The notes under the pieces were generated by a model. The model was not told the origin of the DNA and did not search any database. It saw only the letters and a program-made list of their open reading frames with translations. 64,000 nucleotides of DNA from Xanthomonas sp. DAR 34887 (GTDB lineage: Bacteria; Pseudomonadota; Gammaproteobacteria; Xanthomonadales; Xanthomonadaceae), in the NCBI RefSeq assembly GCF_041245805.1, contig NZ_CP162490.1:5185001-5249000 (forward strand). Direction: 5' to 3'. Made by a program: the position numbers and the translations under genes. Of the stretch, positions 10,001-18,143 are shown one piece after another (positions within the stretch are counted from its first letter, which is position 1; each line of letters begins with the position of its first letter).

Positions 10001-10840
10001 GCTCGCCGCGAACTGCCAGGTGGGATCGGTGCGGCCGGTGAACACCAGCGTGGCGCGCAGCGGCGCGGGCGCGTTGCCGGCGATCGCCACTTCCATCTTG
10101 TCCAGATCGCCGCGCGCGACCAGCCCCAGCCGCGCCGGGGTGCGTCCGCGCGCGGCCGGCAAGACCGCGCTGGCGGTGAGGTTGGCCTTGTAGTCCTGCG
10201 CCGGCACGTAATCGCCATCGACGCGGAAATCGCCGCGGTCGCTGGTCACCAGCAACTGCCTGGCGCGAAATTCGCCATTGGCCACTTCGATGCCACCGCG
10301 CAGCGTGTGGATATCGATCATCGGCTGCTGCGCCTGGGTGATGCGCAGGGCATCGATCACGATGCGATCGGCCTGCAGCGCCAGCGGCACTTCGATCTGC
10401 GGCAACGACTGCGGCCAGCTCGGCAGCTCGAACGGCTCGTCGCTCTTGGCCAGGTTGAGCGTGGCGTTCTTCAGCTGCAACGCATCGAGCTGCAGCTTGC
10501 GCCCGAGCAGCGGGCGGATGTCCGGATCCAGGTAGGCGCGCTCGGCGCTGAAGTGGATCTGGTCGTAGCGGAAATCCAGGTTGTACAGGGTCAGCGGGCC
10601 GGCCAGCGGACCTTCTGCGCGCTCCCAGGTCAGCGAGGATCCCGCGGGCAGCCGCGCCACGATCTGCGCCAGCAACACGTCGCGCCCGGCCACGGTCTGC
10701 AGCAGCCAGTACAGCGCCAGCAAGGCCAGCAGGCCGAGCCCAGCGACGGTCAGCGCCGAGCCCCACCAGAAGCGTTTGCGCCGGTAGAAGCGCGGGCGCC
10801 GCGGCGGCGGCGCAGGCGTGTCGGAGCCGGTCGCGCTCAC
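7007..10840 (-). CDS. tamB: Translocation and assembly module protein TamB
   Basis: TamB is an inner-membrane-anchored AsmA-like protein that spans the periplasm and works with TamA in outer-membrane assembly and lipid transport. GTG at 10840 overlaps the tamA stop (GTGA), giving 1277 residues. The N-terminus has a proline/arginine-rich cytoplasmic tail, then one membrane helix (WWGSALTVAGLGLLALLALY). The body consists of long beta-rich repeats typical of AsmA/TamB (the hydrophobic groove), and the C-terminal ~350 residues match the conserved TamB (DUF490) domain, with segments such as ITRGQLTWSNNIVSDPRINIRA and MSYLVLGRSLS. The length is in the family range. It is translationally coupled to tamA, as expected for this pair. 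Confidence 0.93.
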   Translation of the reverse strand: MSATGSDTPAPPPRRPRFYRRKRFWWGSALTVAGLGLLALLALYWLLQTVAGRDVLLAQIVARLPAGSSLTWERAEGPLAGPLTLYNLDFRYDQIHFSAERAYLDPDIRPLLGRKLQLDALQLKNATLNLAKSDEPFELPSWPQSLPQIEVPLALQADRIVIDALRITQAQQPMIDIHTLRGGIEVANGEFRARQLLVTSDRGDFRVDGDYVPAQDYKANLTASAVLPAARGRTPARLGLVARGDLDKMEVAIAGNAPAPLRATLVFTGRTDPTWQFAASSKALDPSLFVPPGDAAATSEPIAFDLSASGKGGDAKLQGQLAYGEQKLTLDPSNVRLDNQVLTVAPLQLRAFDGQARLRGTADFRDRDNATFRFSVNASGLNFATAPDPSTPDAPAVPIKLVDANLGLAGTLKQWATYGEATVSRGKDSAELHLDVRGNDQRAQLAQVQAKMPSGTLDLGGEVAWAPELSWDVNATLAGFDPGYFAPGWDGNLSGQFASKGKQLPAHADGSAAGYQASLDVPRLNGKLRSRPLDANGKFALQGEQGEGKLQLALGDSRVQAQGKVGDQLDIDAQLQPLQLADLLPGAAGSLRGSVQVKGRRDAPDLTADLTGNGLKWDSYGADSVSLRGRLPWRGSGGELALRGSAISAGVALETLRVDARGAVENLQLDADTRNDMGALAVAGQLRRDGARWQGGVSTLRVAPAKGEPWQLRQPATFAIAGSAFTLSDTCLGAAGGGALCLAANWPKQGLTVRGDALPLSLVQPWLPPNSGRKMYLRGELTLDGSFKPAGNAWQGSLRLASREGGLRLGDNARGELVRYDQFSFVTDFTAQHIHSKLGVGFQGDGFIDATVDTGWDAYAPLTGEIYMNMSRLYWMELFSPDLVRPKGLVEGHVSLRGTRSQPSMGGDATLSDFTGELPALGLTLSEGKGRFDAQPDGSAKIVASVKSGEGTLNVDGGLSWYGDTTPLQLNIRGNNVLVSNTAELRAVANPDLQFGIANKTMTLNGQVTVPSADIDLERLDRGTSVSEDVVVLDPADPEEAPSSPLEMDLRVTLGDQVKMAGFGLKGALTGAMQVRSRQGREMTATGGLDVSGQYKAYGQDLTITRGQLTWSNNIVSDPRINIRAQRKVGDVTAGIDVTGRATAPRADVWSDPSMSQSEAMSYLVLGRSLSNASSDEADQVTAAASALSAGSGLLASQLGAKLGFDDAGVSQSRTLGGSVVGFGKYLSPKLYVSYGVSLIGSGSVLTLKYLLGRGFDAEVESSTVENRGSINWRKEK

Positions 10841-12618
10841 AGATTGGCTCCGATGTTGAGGTACAGCTGGAACTGCGAGTCGGGGTCGTTCAGACCATGC
10901 GCGATGTCCACCCGCACCGGTCCCACCGGCGAGCGCCAGCGCACGCCGAAGCCGACGCCGGTGTGCCAGTCGGGGGTGTCGTCGAAGGCGCTGCCGCTGT
11001 CGACGAACACCGCGCCGCCCCACGGCCCGCCCTTGAAGTACTGCTCGTATTCGGCGCTGCCGGTGAGCACATGCTTGGCGCCGAGCGCGAAGCGGTCCGG
11101 CTTGGCGGTGCGCGGGCCGACCTCGCGGAAGGCGTAGCCGCGGATGCTGTTGTCGCCGCCGGCGAAGAAACGCAGGCTCGGCGGCATCGCCACCAGCGCA
11201 TTGGTCCAGGTGCTGCCGGCTTCGCCGCGCAGGATCAGGCGGCTGTTGTCGCCAAGGCCCTGGAACCAGTTCAGGCGCAGGTGCGCCTGGGTGAAGCTGG
11301 CATCCGAGCCCAGCCCTTCGGCGCCGGCGCGCAGGCTGACGTTGCCGCTGAAGCCCTTGCGCGGGAACACCTTGTCGTCCACGCCTACGTAGTCGGCTTC
11401 GATCTGCGGATAGACCAGCGTGGAGTATTGGTACAGCGCGCCGTCGAACACGTCGTCGGTGGCGTAGCGCCAGCGCTCGCGCAGCGCATTGAGCGAGGCA
11501 GTCGCGGTCCAGTGTTCGTTGATCTCGCCGCTGCGGCTACCGGTGAGCTTGAGGTTGCGCAGGTCGATGTAGTCGGTCTGCTCGTCGTAGGCGCGCAGCG
11601 AGGCGGTGTACCAGCCGTCGAGCCAACGGAACGCCGGCACCCGGTAGCTGGTGATCAGGCTCTTGCGCTTTTGCGCGTAGTCCAGCTGGGTGCTGAGCTT
11701 GTGTCCGCGCGCGTTGACGTAGCGGCGGTCCACGCCCAGCCGCACGCCGGCGCCGCTCTCGCTGCCGTAGCTGATGCCGCTGGTGTAGATGCTGCGCTTG
11801 GCGCGGGTCAGGTTCACGTCGACCGGCACATTGCCGTTGGCGTCGGCCTCTTCGGGCTTGGGCTGGATATCGACGGTGCTGAAATAGTCGAGCTTGACCA
11901 GCGACTCGCGCAGCCGGTCGAGCTTGCCTTCGTGGTAGTAGCTGCCTTCGTCCCAGTACACCAGCGGATCGAACAGGCCCTGATTGAAATAATCCTGGTG
12001 GAAGCGGATCGCGCCCATGTTGTAGCGGCGGCCGCTGTCCCAGCTCAGGTCGATGTCGGCGGCATGGTCGGCGCGGGTCACCTCGACCCTGCGCTGGGTG
12101 AAGTCGGCATCGAAGTAACCGCGCTCGGCCAGGCGCCGGGTGATGGTGACCTTGCTGGTCTCGTAGGTGGTGTGGTTGAAGACCTCGCCGGTCTTGGGAT
12201 GGAACTTCTGCAGGTCTTCGCCCAGGTAGCTGTCGTCCTCGGCCGGCCCGGTGATGCCCACCTGGAAGTTGCGCACCCGCACCGGCTCGCCCTTGTCCAC
12301 GTGCAGGGTGACGGTCAGCTTGTCGTCGTTGCGCGGCGCCTCGACGGTGATGGTCGGGGTGTAATAGCCGAACGGCTCCAGCGCCTGCCGGGTCTGCCGC
12401 TCGGCCTGGCTCAGCAGGTACTCCAGGCGCGACTCGCCCTGGACCTTGCCGATGGCCTGGTACAGCGACAGCGAGACTTCGATGTTCTCGATCATCGCCG
12501 CGTCGTCGTCCTTGTCCAGGCCTTGTATCTGGACTTTTTCAATCGTGCCGCGCGCTTGAACGAAGCCGGCCAGCGACAGCAAGGACAGGAGCAGGGCGAG
12601 GCGGGGGATGGATCGCAT
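10837..12618 (-). CDS. tamA: Outer-membrane assembly protein TamA (Omp85 family)
   Basis: TamA is an Omp85-family beta-barrel with N-terminal POTRA domains. ATG at 12618 gives 593 residues with a signal peptide (cleavage after FVQA, residue 22). It is followed by POTRA-like segments (IEKVQIQGL, then VRNFQVGITGPAED) to about residue 260, and a 16-strand-type barrel ending in an aromatic-poor but typical strand (FQLYLNIGANL). The Omp85 motif FFAGGDNSIRGYAFREVGPR is present near residue 515, and GVGFGVRWRSPVGPVRVDIAHGL forms the penultimate signature. Longer upstream frames are rejected because they lack a signal peptide. It is the first gene of the tamA-tamB operon, divergent from the GNAT gene. 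Confidence 0.93.
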   Translation of the reverse strand: MRSIPRLALLLSLLSLAGFVQARGTIEKVQIQGLDKDDDAAMIENIEVSLSLYQAIGKVQGESRLEYLLSQAERQTRQALEPFGYYTPTITVEAPRNDDKLTVTLHVDKGEPVRVRNFQVGITGPAEDDSYLGEDLQKFHPKTGEVFNHTTYETSKVTITRRLAERGYFDADFTQRRVEVTRADHAADIDLSWDSGRRYNMGAIRFHQDYFNQGLFDPLVYWDEGSYYHEGKLDRLRESLVKLDYFSTVDIQPKPEEADANGNVPVDVNLTRAKRSIYTSGISYGSESGAGVRLGVDRRYVNARGHKLSTQLDYAQKRKSLITSYRVPAFRWLDGWYTASLRAYDEQTDYIDLRNLKLTGSRSGEINEHWTATASLNALRERWRYATDDVFDGALYQYSTLVYPQIEADYVGVDDKVFPRKGFSGNVSLRAGAEGLGSDASFTQAHLRLNWFQGLGDNSRLILRGEAGSTWTNALVAMPPSLRFFAGGDNSIRGYAFREVGPRTAKPDRFALGAKHVLTGSAEYEQYFKGGPWGGAVFVDSGSAFDDTPDWHTGVGFGVRWRSPVGPVRVDIAHGLNDPDSQFQLYLNIGANL

Positions 12619-12980
12619 GGGCGCCAGAATACCGACACACCGTGTGAAGCTGTTAACTAGACGTTGGCTTGCATCTGCCGGCGAGGTCGCGTAAGCGGGT
12701 GGCGAGGGCGTCGCTGCCAGAGTCCGGCGCGGCATCGGCGACCGCGTCGGCGCTGGCGTTTCGCGTCGATGCAGCGTGGTCCGCGGTGCGCCAGGGTGGG
12801 TTGCCGCCCGCGCGGCGCAGAGAGCGGGCGTGGGACCGAGGAGCGGGCAGCAGACGACGTATTCCTCCGCGCGACGAAACCGCACAAGCCCCGTGTGCCC
12901 AGCGGCCACCCTCTGCAGCTTGCCAATCCGCGCCGGCCGCGCCACGCTGGCGCGATCGTCATCCCCTGCAAGGACGTGCA
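12619..12980. other. Divergent intergenic region between tamA and GNAT gene
   Basis: This 362-base GC-rich gap lies between two divergent genes and must hold both promoters. Open frames cross it on both strands but carry arginine/alanine-rich, low-complexity translations without domains. I see no repeat, RNA gene or recognisable operator. Confidence 0.45.
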
Positions 12981-13529
12981 GTGTCCACCGTGATCGAAAC
13001 CGCGCGTCTGCGCCTGCGCTTGCTGGACCCGGACCGCGACGCCGCGGCGATGTTGGCGCTGCTCAACGACCCAGGCTTCCTGGCCCACATCGGCGACCGC
13101 GGGGTGCGCGACGAGGCCCAGGCACGCCGCTACCTCGCCGACGGGGCGGTGCTCAGCTACGCCCAGAACGGCTTTGGCCTGTACGCCGTGGAACGCCGCG
13201 ACGACGACGCCTGGCTCGGCGTGGCCGGCCTGGTGTTGCGCCCCACCCTGCCCTGCCCGGACCTGGGCTATGCCCTGCTGCGGCTTTACGAAGGCCATGG
13301 CTATGCCAGCGAAGCCGCGCGCGCGGTGTTGGCATACGCGCAAGACACCCTGGCGCTGCCACGCCTGTGCGCGATCGTGGCGCCAGACAACGCGCGCTCG
13401 ACGCGGCTGTTGGAGGCGCTTGGTTTCACCGCAGCGACCCGCATGCGGGTCGCTGCGGATGCGCATGAGGTCGCGTTGTACGCACGCGACCTGTCCGCCG
13501 CGAACGCACGGCAAGGGCTTGAGCCTTGA
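12981..13529 (+). CDS. GNAT-family N-acetyltransferase (RimJ/RimL type)
   Basis: This 182-residue protein carries the acetyltransferase_3 pattern: an N-terminal ETARLRLRLLDPDRD strand, AWLGVAGLVLRPTLPCPDLGYALL, then the acetyl-CoA loop region YEGHGYASEAARAVLAYA (about residues 107-125), and PDNARSTRLLEALGF. Such proteins transfer acetyl groups from acetyl-CoA to amines (protein N-termini or small molecules); the substrate cannot be deduced. GTG at 12981 is chosen because AAGGA lies 10 bases upstream and the domain starts immediately; longer frames add only low-complexity sequence. Its TGA overlaps the TTG start of the next gene, so the two are probably co-translated. Confidence 0.85.
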   Translation: MSTVIETARLRLRLLDPDRDAAAMLALLNDPGFLAHIGDRGVRDEAQARRYLADGAVLSYAQNGFGLYAVERRDDDAWLGVAGLVLRPTLPCPDLGYALLRLYEGHGYASEAARAVLAYAQDTLALPRLCAIVAPDNARSTRLLEALGFTAATRMRVAADAHEVALYARDLSAANARQGLEP

Positions 13530-14068
13530 ATACGCTGGAATCGCTGCAATTGCTGGCGCGCTACAACCAGTGGATGAACGAGCGCGTGTACGCGGCCGCG
13601 GCGACCCTGCCGGAACAGGTGATGGTGCAACCACGCGGCGCGTTCTTCGGCTCGCTGCTGGGCACGCTCAACCACCTGGTGGTGGCCGATACGATCTGGC
13701 TGCAGCGCTTCGCCCAGCATCCGGCGCAGTACCCGGCATTGCGCGCGATCGCCGCCGCTCCGGTTCCCGCCGCGCTGGATGCAGTGCAGGCCGCAACCCT
13801 GGCTGCCCTCTTGATTCAGCGCCAGGCGCTGGACGCTACCATCGCCACCTGGATGACGCAGGTGAGCGCCGCGGACCTGGACATCGCGTTGCCCTACCGC
13901 AACACCCGCGGCGACGCCCATTGTCGGCGCTTCGGCGATGTACTGCTGCATTTCTTCAATCACCAGACCCACCACCGCGGCCAGGCCAGTACCTTGCTCA
14001 ACCAGGCCGGTGCGGAGGTGGGCGTGACCGATCTGCTGGTGTTGATTCCGCAGATGGAGACCGAATGA
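13526..14068 (+). CDS. DinB-family putative metal-dependent protein
   Basis: This 180-residue protein belongs to the DinB/YfiT four-helix-bundle superfamily. The putative metal-binding histidines are seen in TLNHLVVAD (about residue 50) and HFFNHQTHHRGQ (about residues 142-152), the spacing usual for this family. Start is TTG at 13526, overlapping the previous stop as TTGA; no ATG gives the full first helix (LESLQLLARYNQWMN). Relatives act as thiol-dependent transferases or are of unknown function; expression in E. coli DinB-type proteins from Bacillus is damage-linked, but nothing here shows that. The pairing with GNAT suggests a small detoxification or modification operon, by inference only. 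Confidence 0.85.
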   Translation: MNTLESLQLLARYNQWMNERVYAAAATLPEQVMVQPRGAFFGSLLGTLNHLVVADTIWLQRFAQHPAQYPALRAIAAAPVPAALDAVQAATLAALLIQRQALDATIATWMTQVSAADLDIALPYRNTRGDAHCRRFGDVLLHFFNHQTHHRGQASTLLNQAGAEVGVTDLLVLIPQMETE

Positions 14069-14273
14069 GGATCGATGCAGCCGGTGGCGCGACAGTCGTA
14101 CGGGCTATCGGTATGGAGACAGCAAGATCCGAGCGCTTGGCGTCGTCAAGCGGATGACAGAAACGACTCTCGGTATCACTTTCGGCTAGTCGCCGGCATC
14201 ACCCTGATGCCAAAGACGCGCTAGCGGCAGGTGCCAGCCCGCTGCTGTGACTGCCTACTACGTAGCAATGGCG

Positions 14274-14924
14274 CTATGGCGTTGCGCTCTGCCCCTGCAA
14301 TGCGGCAACGATCTCGCGCAGCTCCGCCACCTCGGCCTCCAGCGCCTGCACCCGCGCCTCCAACTCATCATTGCCGGATGCAGCCGGGCGCGCCTTGAAC
14401 GATGCCGCCAACGCCTCCGCATCGACCGGCCCGCCGAGCAGATGCATGTAGCGATCCTCGCGCTGGCCGCTGCCGCGCGGCAACTGCACCACCAACTGGC
14501 GCTGCGCCAGGCGCTCCAGCTGATGCCGCACGTCTTCGGCATCGGCGAACCGCGCCATGCGTTCGGCCCGCGCCAGGAGTTCGTTCGCCGTCTGCGGGCC
14601 GCGCAGCAACAGCAGCCCGATCAGGATCACCTGCTGCTGGGTCAGGTCCAATGCCGCTGCCAACCGATGCTCGTAGCGCACCGCGCGCGAAGAGAACTGC
14701 TGCCGCGCCAACCCATGCCCTTCCAACTGGCGCAGCGCATGCTGCACATCGCCCGGATTCAGCGACATCACCGGCTCGCGCGAGGTCTTCTGATTGGCCG
14801 CCACCACCGTCGCGTTGACCGTGAGCGGATACGCATCCGGCGTGGTGGCCTCTTTTTCGATCAGGCAGCCCAACGCACGGGCTTCGACGGCGGAGAGAAC
14901 GGGGGGTGTGGAGGTGTCGGTCAT
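14274..14924 (-). CDS. yceH: YceH family protein (DUF480), winged-helix
   Basis: This 216-residue protein matches the YceH/DUF480 family in length and sequence. It starts with LSAVEARALGCLIEKEATTPDAYPLTVNA, followed by NQKTSREPVMSL and QLEGHGLA, the first winged helix. The second winged helix is ILIGLLLLRGPQTANELLARAERMARFAD. A C-terminal coiled-coil (EARVQALEAEVAELREIVAAL, about residues 185-208) completes it. The ATG at 14924 is chosen because family members start just before the SAVEARALGCLIEKE segment; the frame extends upstream without support. The molecular role of the family is not settled. It is convergent with the DinB gene; the 205-base gap between them holds nothing I recognise. 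Confidence 0.88.
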   Translation of the reverse strand: MTDTSTPPVLSAVEARALGCLIEKEATTPDAYPLTVNATVVAANQKTSREPVMSLNPGDVQHALRQLEGHGLARQQFSSRAVRYEHRLAAALDLTQQQVILIGLLLLRGPQTANELLARAERMARFADAEDVRHQLERLAQRQLVVQLPRGSGQREDRYMHLLGGPVDAEALAASFKARPAASGNDELEARVQALEAEVAELREIVAALQGQSATP

Positions 14925-15086
14925 CGTGCTCGGCATCCAGGCAATGACGCGCAGCATAGCGCCGAACCGAGGCAGGTTCGCCTGCCACGCGCCGACTCGG
15001 TCGATATGGCCGCCATCGTCTTGATGGTGGCCATGCCGACGAGGCACGTGCGGGAGATATAGAGGCCGCTACCGACGACAGCGGGG

Positions 15087-15782
15087 CTACTGCTGCGTGA
15101 TCGCCATGCTCTCGGTGGTATGGAACAGCTCTGGAAAGCTCTGCGCGAACTCGGCGGCGCATTGTGCGGAAAGCTCGTCGGCGCGCCGCTCGACCTTGGC
15201 GTAATCGTCGGCCTCCCACTCGGCGATGGGCAACTCGATGACGCCCGGATTGCAGCGCTGCGTCACCGACGCCTGATGTACGCCGCCCACATCCGCAGGC
15301 CGCGCCTGCATGCTGACCGCAAAGCGCAGTTCGTACGGCGTGTCCGCATCTCCCAGCGACTTGTAAACCAGCAACCAGTCCTCGGCCTTCACCTTGAACA
15401 TCGCGGGCGGCGGATCCTGCGGATGCGTGGCGGCATACGCCTGCAAGCTCTTTTCCAGCGCAGTCGGCAGCGTGCTCAGCGCAGGATCGACGATGGCCTC
15501 GTTGGGATCGCCGAGCAGATCCTCCTTCTTGAATCCCGTCACTACCTGCCCACTCAGGGCGCCGAACACACCCTGCATGACCTTCACGCTCGTCATCCTG
15601 GCGGTATGCGAACGCCGGACCACGCGCAAGCCGCGTGTTTTCGAATCGGTGCTGGCAAGCACGGTCAGCGGCGTCTGCACCGGCTCGACGAAAGCGGCCT
15701 TCTTTCCGGTGCTGGCGCAACCGACCAACGCAGGTGCCACGATGGCGAAGGCAACTCCATACATCCATATTTTCAATGACAC
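15087..15782 (-). CDS. Putative lipoprotein, unknown function
   Basis: GTG at 15782 has a perfect AAGGAG site 6 bases upstream, giving 231 residues. The N-terminus is a lipoprotein signal with lipobox LVGC at about residues 20-23, so it is probably anchored in the outer membrane on the periplasmic side. The mature sequence contains VLASTDSKTRGLRVVRRSHTA, GQVVTGFKKEDLLGDP and WLLVYKSLGDADTPYELRF and has two further cysteines; I do not recognise a family. The adjacent upstream gene on the same strand is also a lipoprotein, 10 bases away, so they likely form one operon. Confidence 0.72.
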   Translation of the reverse strand: MSLKIWMYGVAFAIVAPALVGCASTGKKAAFVEPVQTPLTVLASTDSKTRGLRVVRRSHTARMTSVKVMQGVFGALSGQVVTGFKKEDLLGDPNEAIVDPALSTLPTALEKSLQAYAATHPQDPPPAMFKVKAEDWLLVYKSLGDADTPYELRFAVSMQARPADVGGVHQASVTQRCNPGVIELPIAEWEADDYAKVERRADELSAQCAAEFAQSFPELFHTTESMAITQQ

Positions 15783-15792
15783 GGAACGCTCC

Positions 15793-16395
15793 TTATTGTT
15801 GCTGTTCGGCGGGGCATGTGGGCGAGCGACTGGGCACCGAGCGCCGGCTGATCCGGCCATCGGCTTCCTTGATGAGGGCATAGACATCCAGGCTGCAGGC
15901 GCCGGATACGGTATTGAGCACGGCCTCGTAGTCCTGCCCGGCTCGCGGCACGAACGTCCCTGCGGCGATGCAGGTGGGGCCATGGCCGATCGGGGGACTG
16001 CAGACCATGCGGTAGCCAGGGGGTGCAGGCGGACAGGGTGCGGCCGGCGCAGACGCGCCGGCGTCGAACGCCACCACGACCGGCTGCTCGGAACGGACAT
16101 AGAGTTCGAGCGACCGCTTCGGCGTATCGCTCAAACGCGGCATCTGCAGGTTCCGATGCGCAGTCAAAGGAGAAAATGCAACCCGCCCGAATCCCGGCAC
16201 ATGACCGCGATTGCAGGTGGTACTTGGGTAGATCACGGCGTTCTCGGTCGCTCCCACAAGACGCAGGCGCGTGCGCTCCCCGTCGCTAGGCTCGTCGTAG
16301 AGGAAGAGCTGTGGAGCGTTCTTGACGATGGCGCAAGACGCGGTCGTTGCCGCAAGCGACACCAGGCATAGCCTGGCGATTTTTCTACCGACCAT
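15793..16395 (-). CDS. Putative lipoprotein, paralogue of the frameshifted gene at 18144-18736
   Basis: ATG at 16395 gives 200 residues beginning with a lipoprotein signal (AATTASC near residues 15-21). Mature features are a TRLRLVGATENAVIYP strand, a Cys at TTCNRG, several further cysteines, and a C-terminal segment TFVPRAGQDYEAVLN followed by a Cys and ADGR. The same layout occurs in the gene at 18144-18736, including RIRFFGQAA, a Cys after the second strand, TFVPEKK and GQDYE. This shows the two are paralogues flanking the alginate-lyase-like gene. Function unknown; likely periplasmic face of a membrane. Longer frames upstream to 16455 lack the lipobox position. Confidence 0.72.
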   Translation of the reverse strand: MVGRKIARLCLVSLAATTASCAIVKNAPQLFLYDEPSDGERTRLRLVGATENAVIYPSTTCNRGHVPGFGRVAFSPLTAHRNLQMPRLSDTPKRSLELYVRSEQPVVVAFDAGASAPAAPCPPAPPGYRMVCSPPIGHGPTCIAAGTFVPRAGQDYEAVLNTVSGACSLDVYALIKEADGRISRRSVPSRSPTCPAEQQQ

Positions 16396-16823
16396 GGGAT
16401 CGATCCTTCCTTGGGAATTCAGAACTGGATGCCTGTACCAGCGCAACGGAACCACTTATCGCCAAAGCGCGGTGCCCCGTCGATGCGATGCAGGCGATCG
16501 GCGACCAAACGGTGTCCCCCGACTGCGGTTCGGCGCTGCTGAATTGTGTCGTGCAACAAGAAAACCCACCATCCGAGCATCTCCGACATGCTGTCGGGTG
16601 CGTCCTGACAGCGCGATCTATCAATGCTCTGAAATTCCCATTCCGAACGCGCTCTTCGACCACTGCCGGCAGTCGCGTTCGGGTTCAGCCTGGTGCGTCC
16701 CCACAGCGCTGTGTTCGTTGAACGCAGCGGCCATGCGCTCGCGTCTGAAGCCATGTCCGATTCATGCAGCGCGACATAGATTTGTCTGCATTGCGGTCGC
16801 GGCTTTCGTACGAGGTGCTCCCC
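16396..16823. other. Divergent intergenic region
   Basis: This 428-base gap separates the lipoprotein gene (minus) from the alginate-lyase-like gene (plus) and should contain both promoters. Overlapping short frames occur on both strands but have no ribosome site or domain. One short perfect hairpin, CCGACA-TGC-TGTCGG (16583-16597), is the only structure noticed. Confidence 0.4.
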
Positions 16824-17912
16824 ATGTCTTTCGCCGGTTTGCGGGCAGGCCTAGCCATCGCCATCCTTGTACTGCTCCCGTGTATGCCGGCCGCCGCAAT
16901 GCAGCGCCTTTGGCCAACCGACCAACAATGGCATCAACTAGGGACCGAGAGCGGCGCGACTACCGCACAATTGCGTCTGGCCGACGCGGCGCTGCATGAC
17001 ACCGCGCATCCCATCGAAGTGCTGAGCACCGCCGGCCGATTGAAAGGCGATCCAGTCAAGGCAGGCACCGAAGCGAGCCTGGGCGACATGCGCAAGATCC
17101 AGGCACTAGCCGTGGCCTATGCCCTGACCGGCAAGGAGCGCTATGCGACGAAAGCCGGCGACTATCTCGGCCGCTGGGCCGCCGTGAATCGGCCCACCGG
17201 TCAACCCATCGACGAGACCGGCCTGGAGCCGGCGATCTTTGCCTACCGCATCGTCAGGAAGGCACTGCCGACCGGGACACGCGATGCCGTCGACGACTGG
17301 ATGCGGCGCATTGCGCGCGCCGAGATCGCGTCGCGCGATACCAAGCGCAAGACCGCCACCAACAACTGGCATAGCCATCGCTTGAAGACCGTCGGCCTGA
17401 TCGGTATCGCACTGGACGACGACGGCCTGATCGCCTATGCCAGGGATGGATTCAAGCGACAGATCGGCGACAACCTGCGCCCGGACGGCCAGAGCATCGA
17501 CTTCATCGAACGCGATGCGCTGTCCTACCATGTCTATGACCTGCGCCCGCTGGTGACACTCGCCTTGGCCTTTTCCGAGCGTGGCGAAGACCTGTATCAC
17601 TGGCAGGCGCGCAACGGCGCCTCGCTCGCGCGCAGCGTGCAATGGCTGCTGCCCTACCTCTGCGGCGAAAAGACCCATGCCGAATTCGTCGGCAGCGATG
17701 TCGCTTTCGACAAGGCCCGCTCGCGCAATGGCGAAGCGGGTCATGTGATCGGCAGCGCCTACGTCCCGCGCGATGCTTTGCCGTTGCTGACGTTGACGGC
17801 CGCCTACGATCCCGAGAGCGCGCGCCTGGCGACACGGCTCGGTGGCACTACGGCGGACCTGCGCCTGGCCTTGAGCTTGCTGCCGGCGCGGCCGCTGTCC
17901 AGCGCCATGTAG
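16824..17912 (+). CDS. Exported alginate-lyase-like protein (AlgL/PF05426-type alpha-barrel)
   Basis: ATG at 16824 follows a GAGGTG ribosome site and starts a signal peptide (cleavage near MPAAA, residue 25); the product is 362 residues, the normal size for periplasmic alginate lyase-type enzymes. The helical-barrel features are KIQALAVAYALTGKERYATKAGDYLGRWA, PIDETGLEPAIFAYRIV, TATNNWHSHRLKTVGLIGIAL (the NN-H catalytic-region motif) and FIERDALSYHVYDLRPLVTLAL (the tyrosine/histidine segment). Enzymes of this fold cleave uronate polysaccharides by beta-elimination; the actual polymer is not known, since Xanthomonas is not a typical alginate producer. It is flanked by paralogous small exported proteins on the opposite strand. 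Confidence 0.75.
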   Translation: MSFAGLRAGLAIAILVLLPCMPAAAMQRLWPTDQQWHQLGTESGATTAQLRLADAALHDTAHPIEVLSTAGRLKGDPVKAGTEASLGDMRKIQALAVAYALTGKERYATKAGDYLGRWAAVNRPTGQPIDETGLEPAIFAYRIVRKALPTGTRDAVDDWMRRIARAEIASRDTKRKTATNNWHSHRLKTVGLIGIALDDDGLIAYARDGFKRQIGDNLRPDGQSIDFIERDALSYHVYDLRPLVTLALAFSERGEDLYHWQARNGASLARSVQWLLPYLCGEKTHAEFVGSDVAFDKARSRNGEAGHVIGSAYVPRDALPLLTLTAAYDPESARLATRLGGTTADLRLALSLLPARPLSSAM

Positions 17913-18143
17913 GGAGGCTGGTCGATCGCGGTGCTATGGGCGGCGCCGAGGAGATCCCGCCGGGGTGGCGCGGCATGTCCCATCTTTCGCTCTGCGGTAG
18001 GACCAGCGTCGTCTATCCAAAGGAGCCGCCCCTTCGGGTAAGCGCCTGAACTTGGGTCGGGAAAATGCATTCTGCCCCGGTTCCCCGGACACCAATGCCG
18101 GCGTTCGCACATGCCGGTTGGCACGCCAGGCAGCAAAGCGGCC

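Noticed and set aside
7370..11137. Long plus-strand frame across tamB
   Set aside because: Shadow of tamB; it crosses into tamA and has no recognisable domain.
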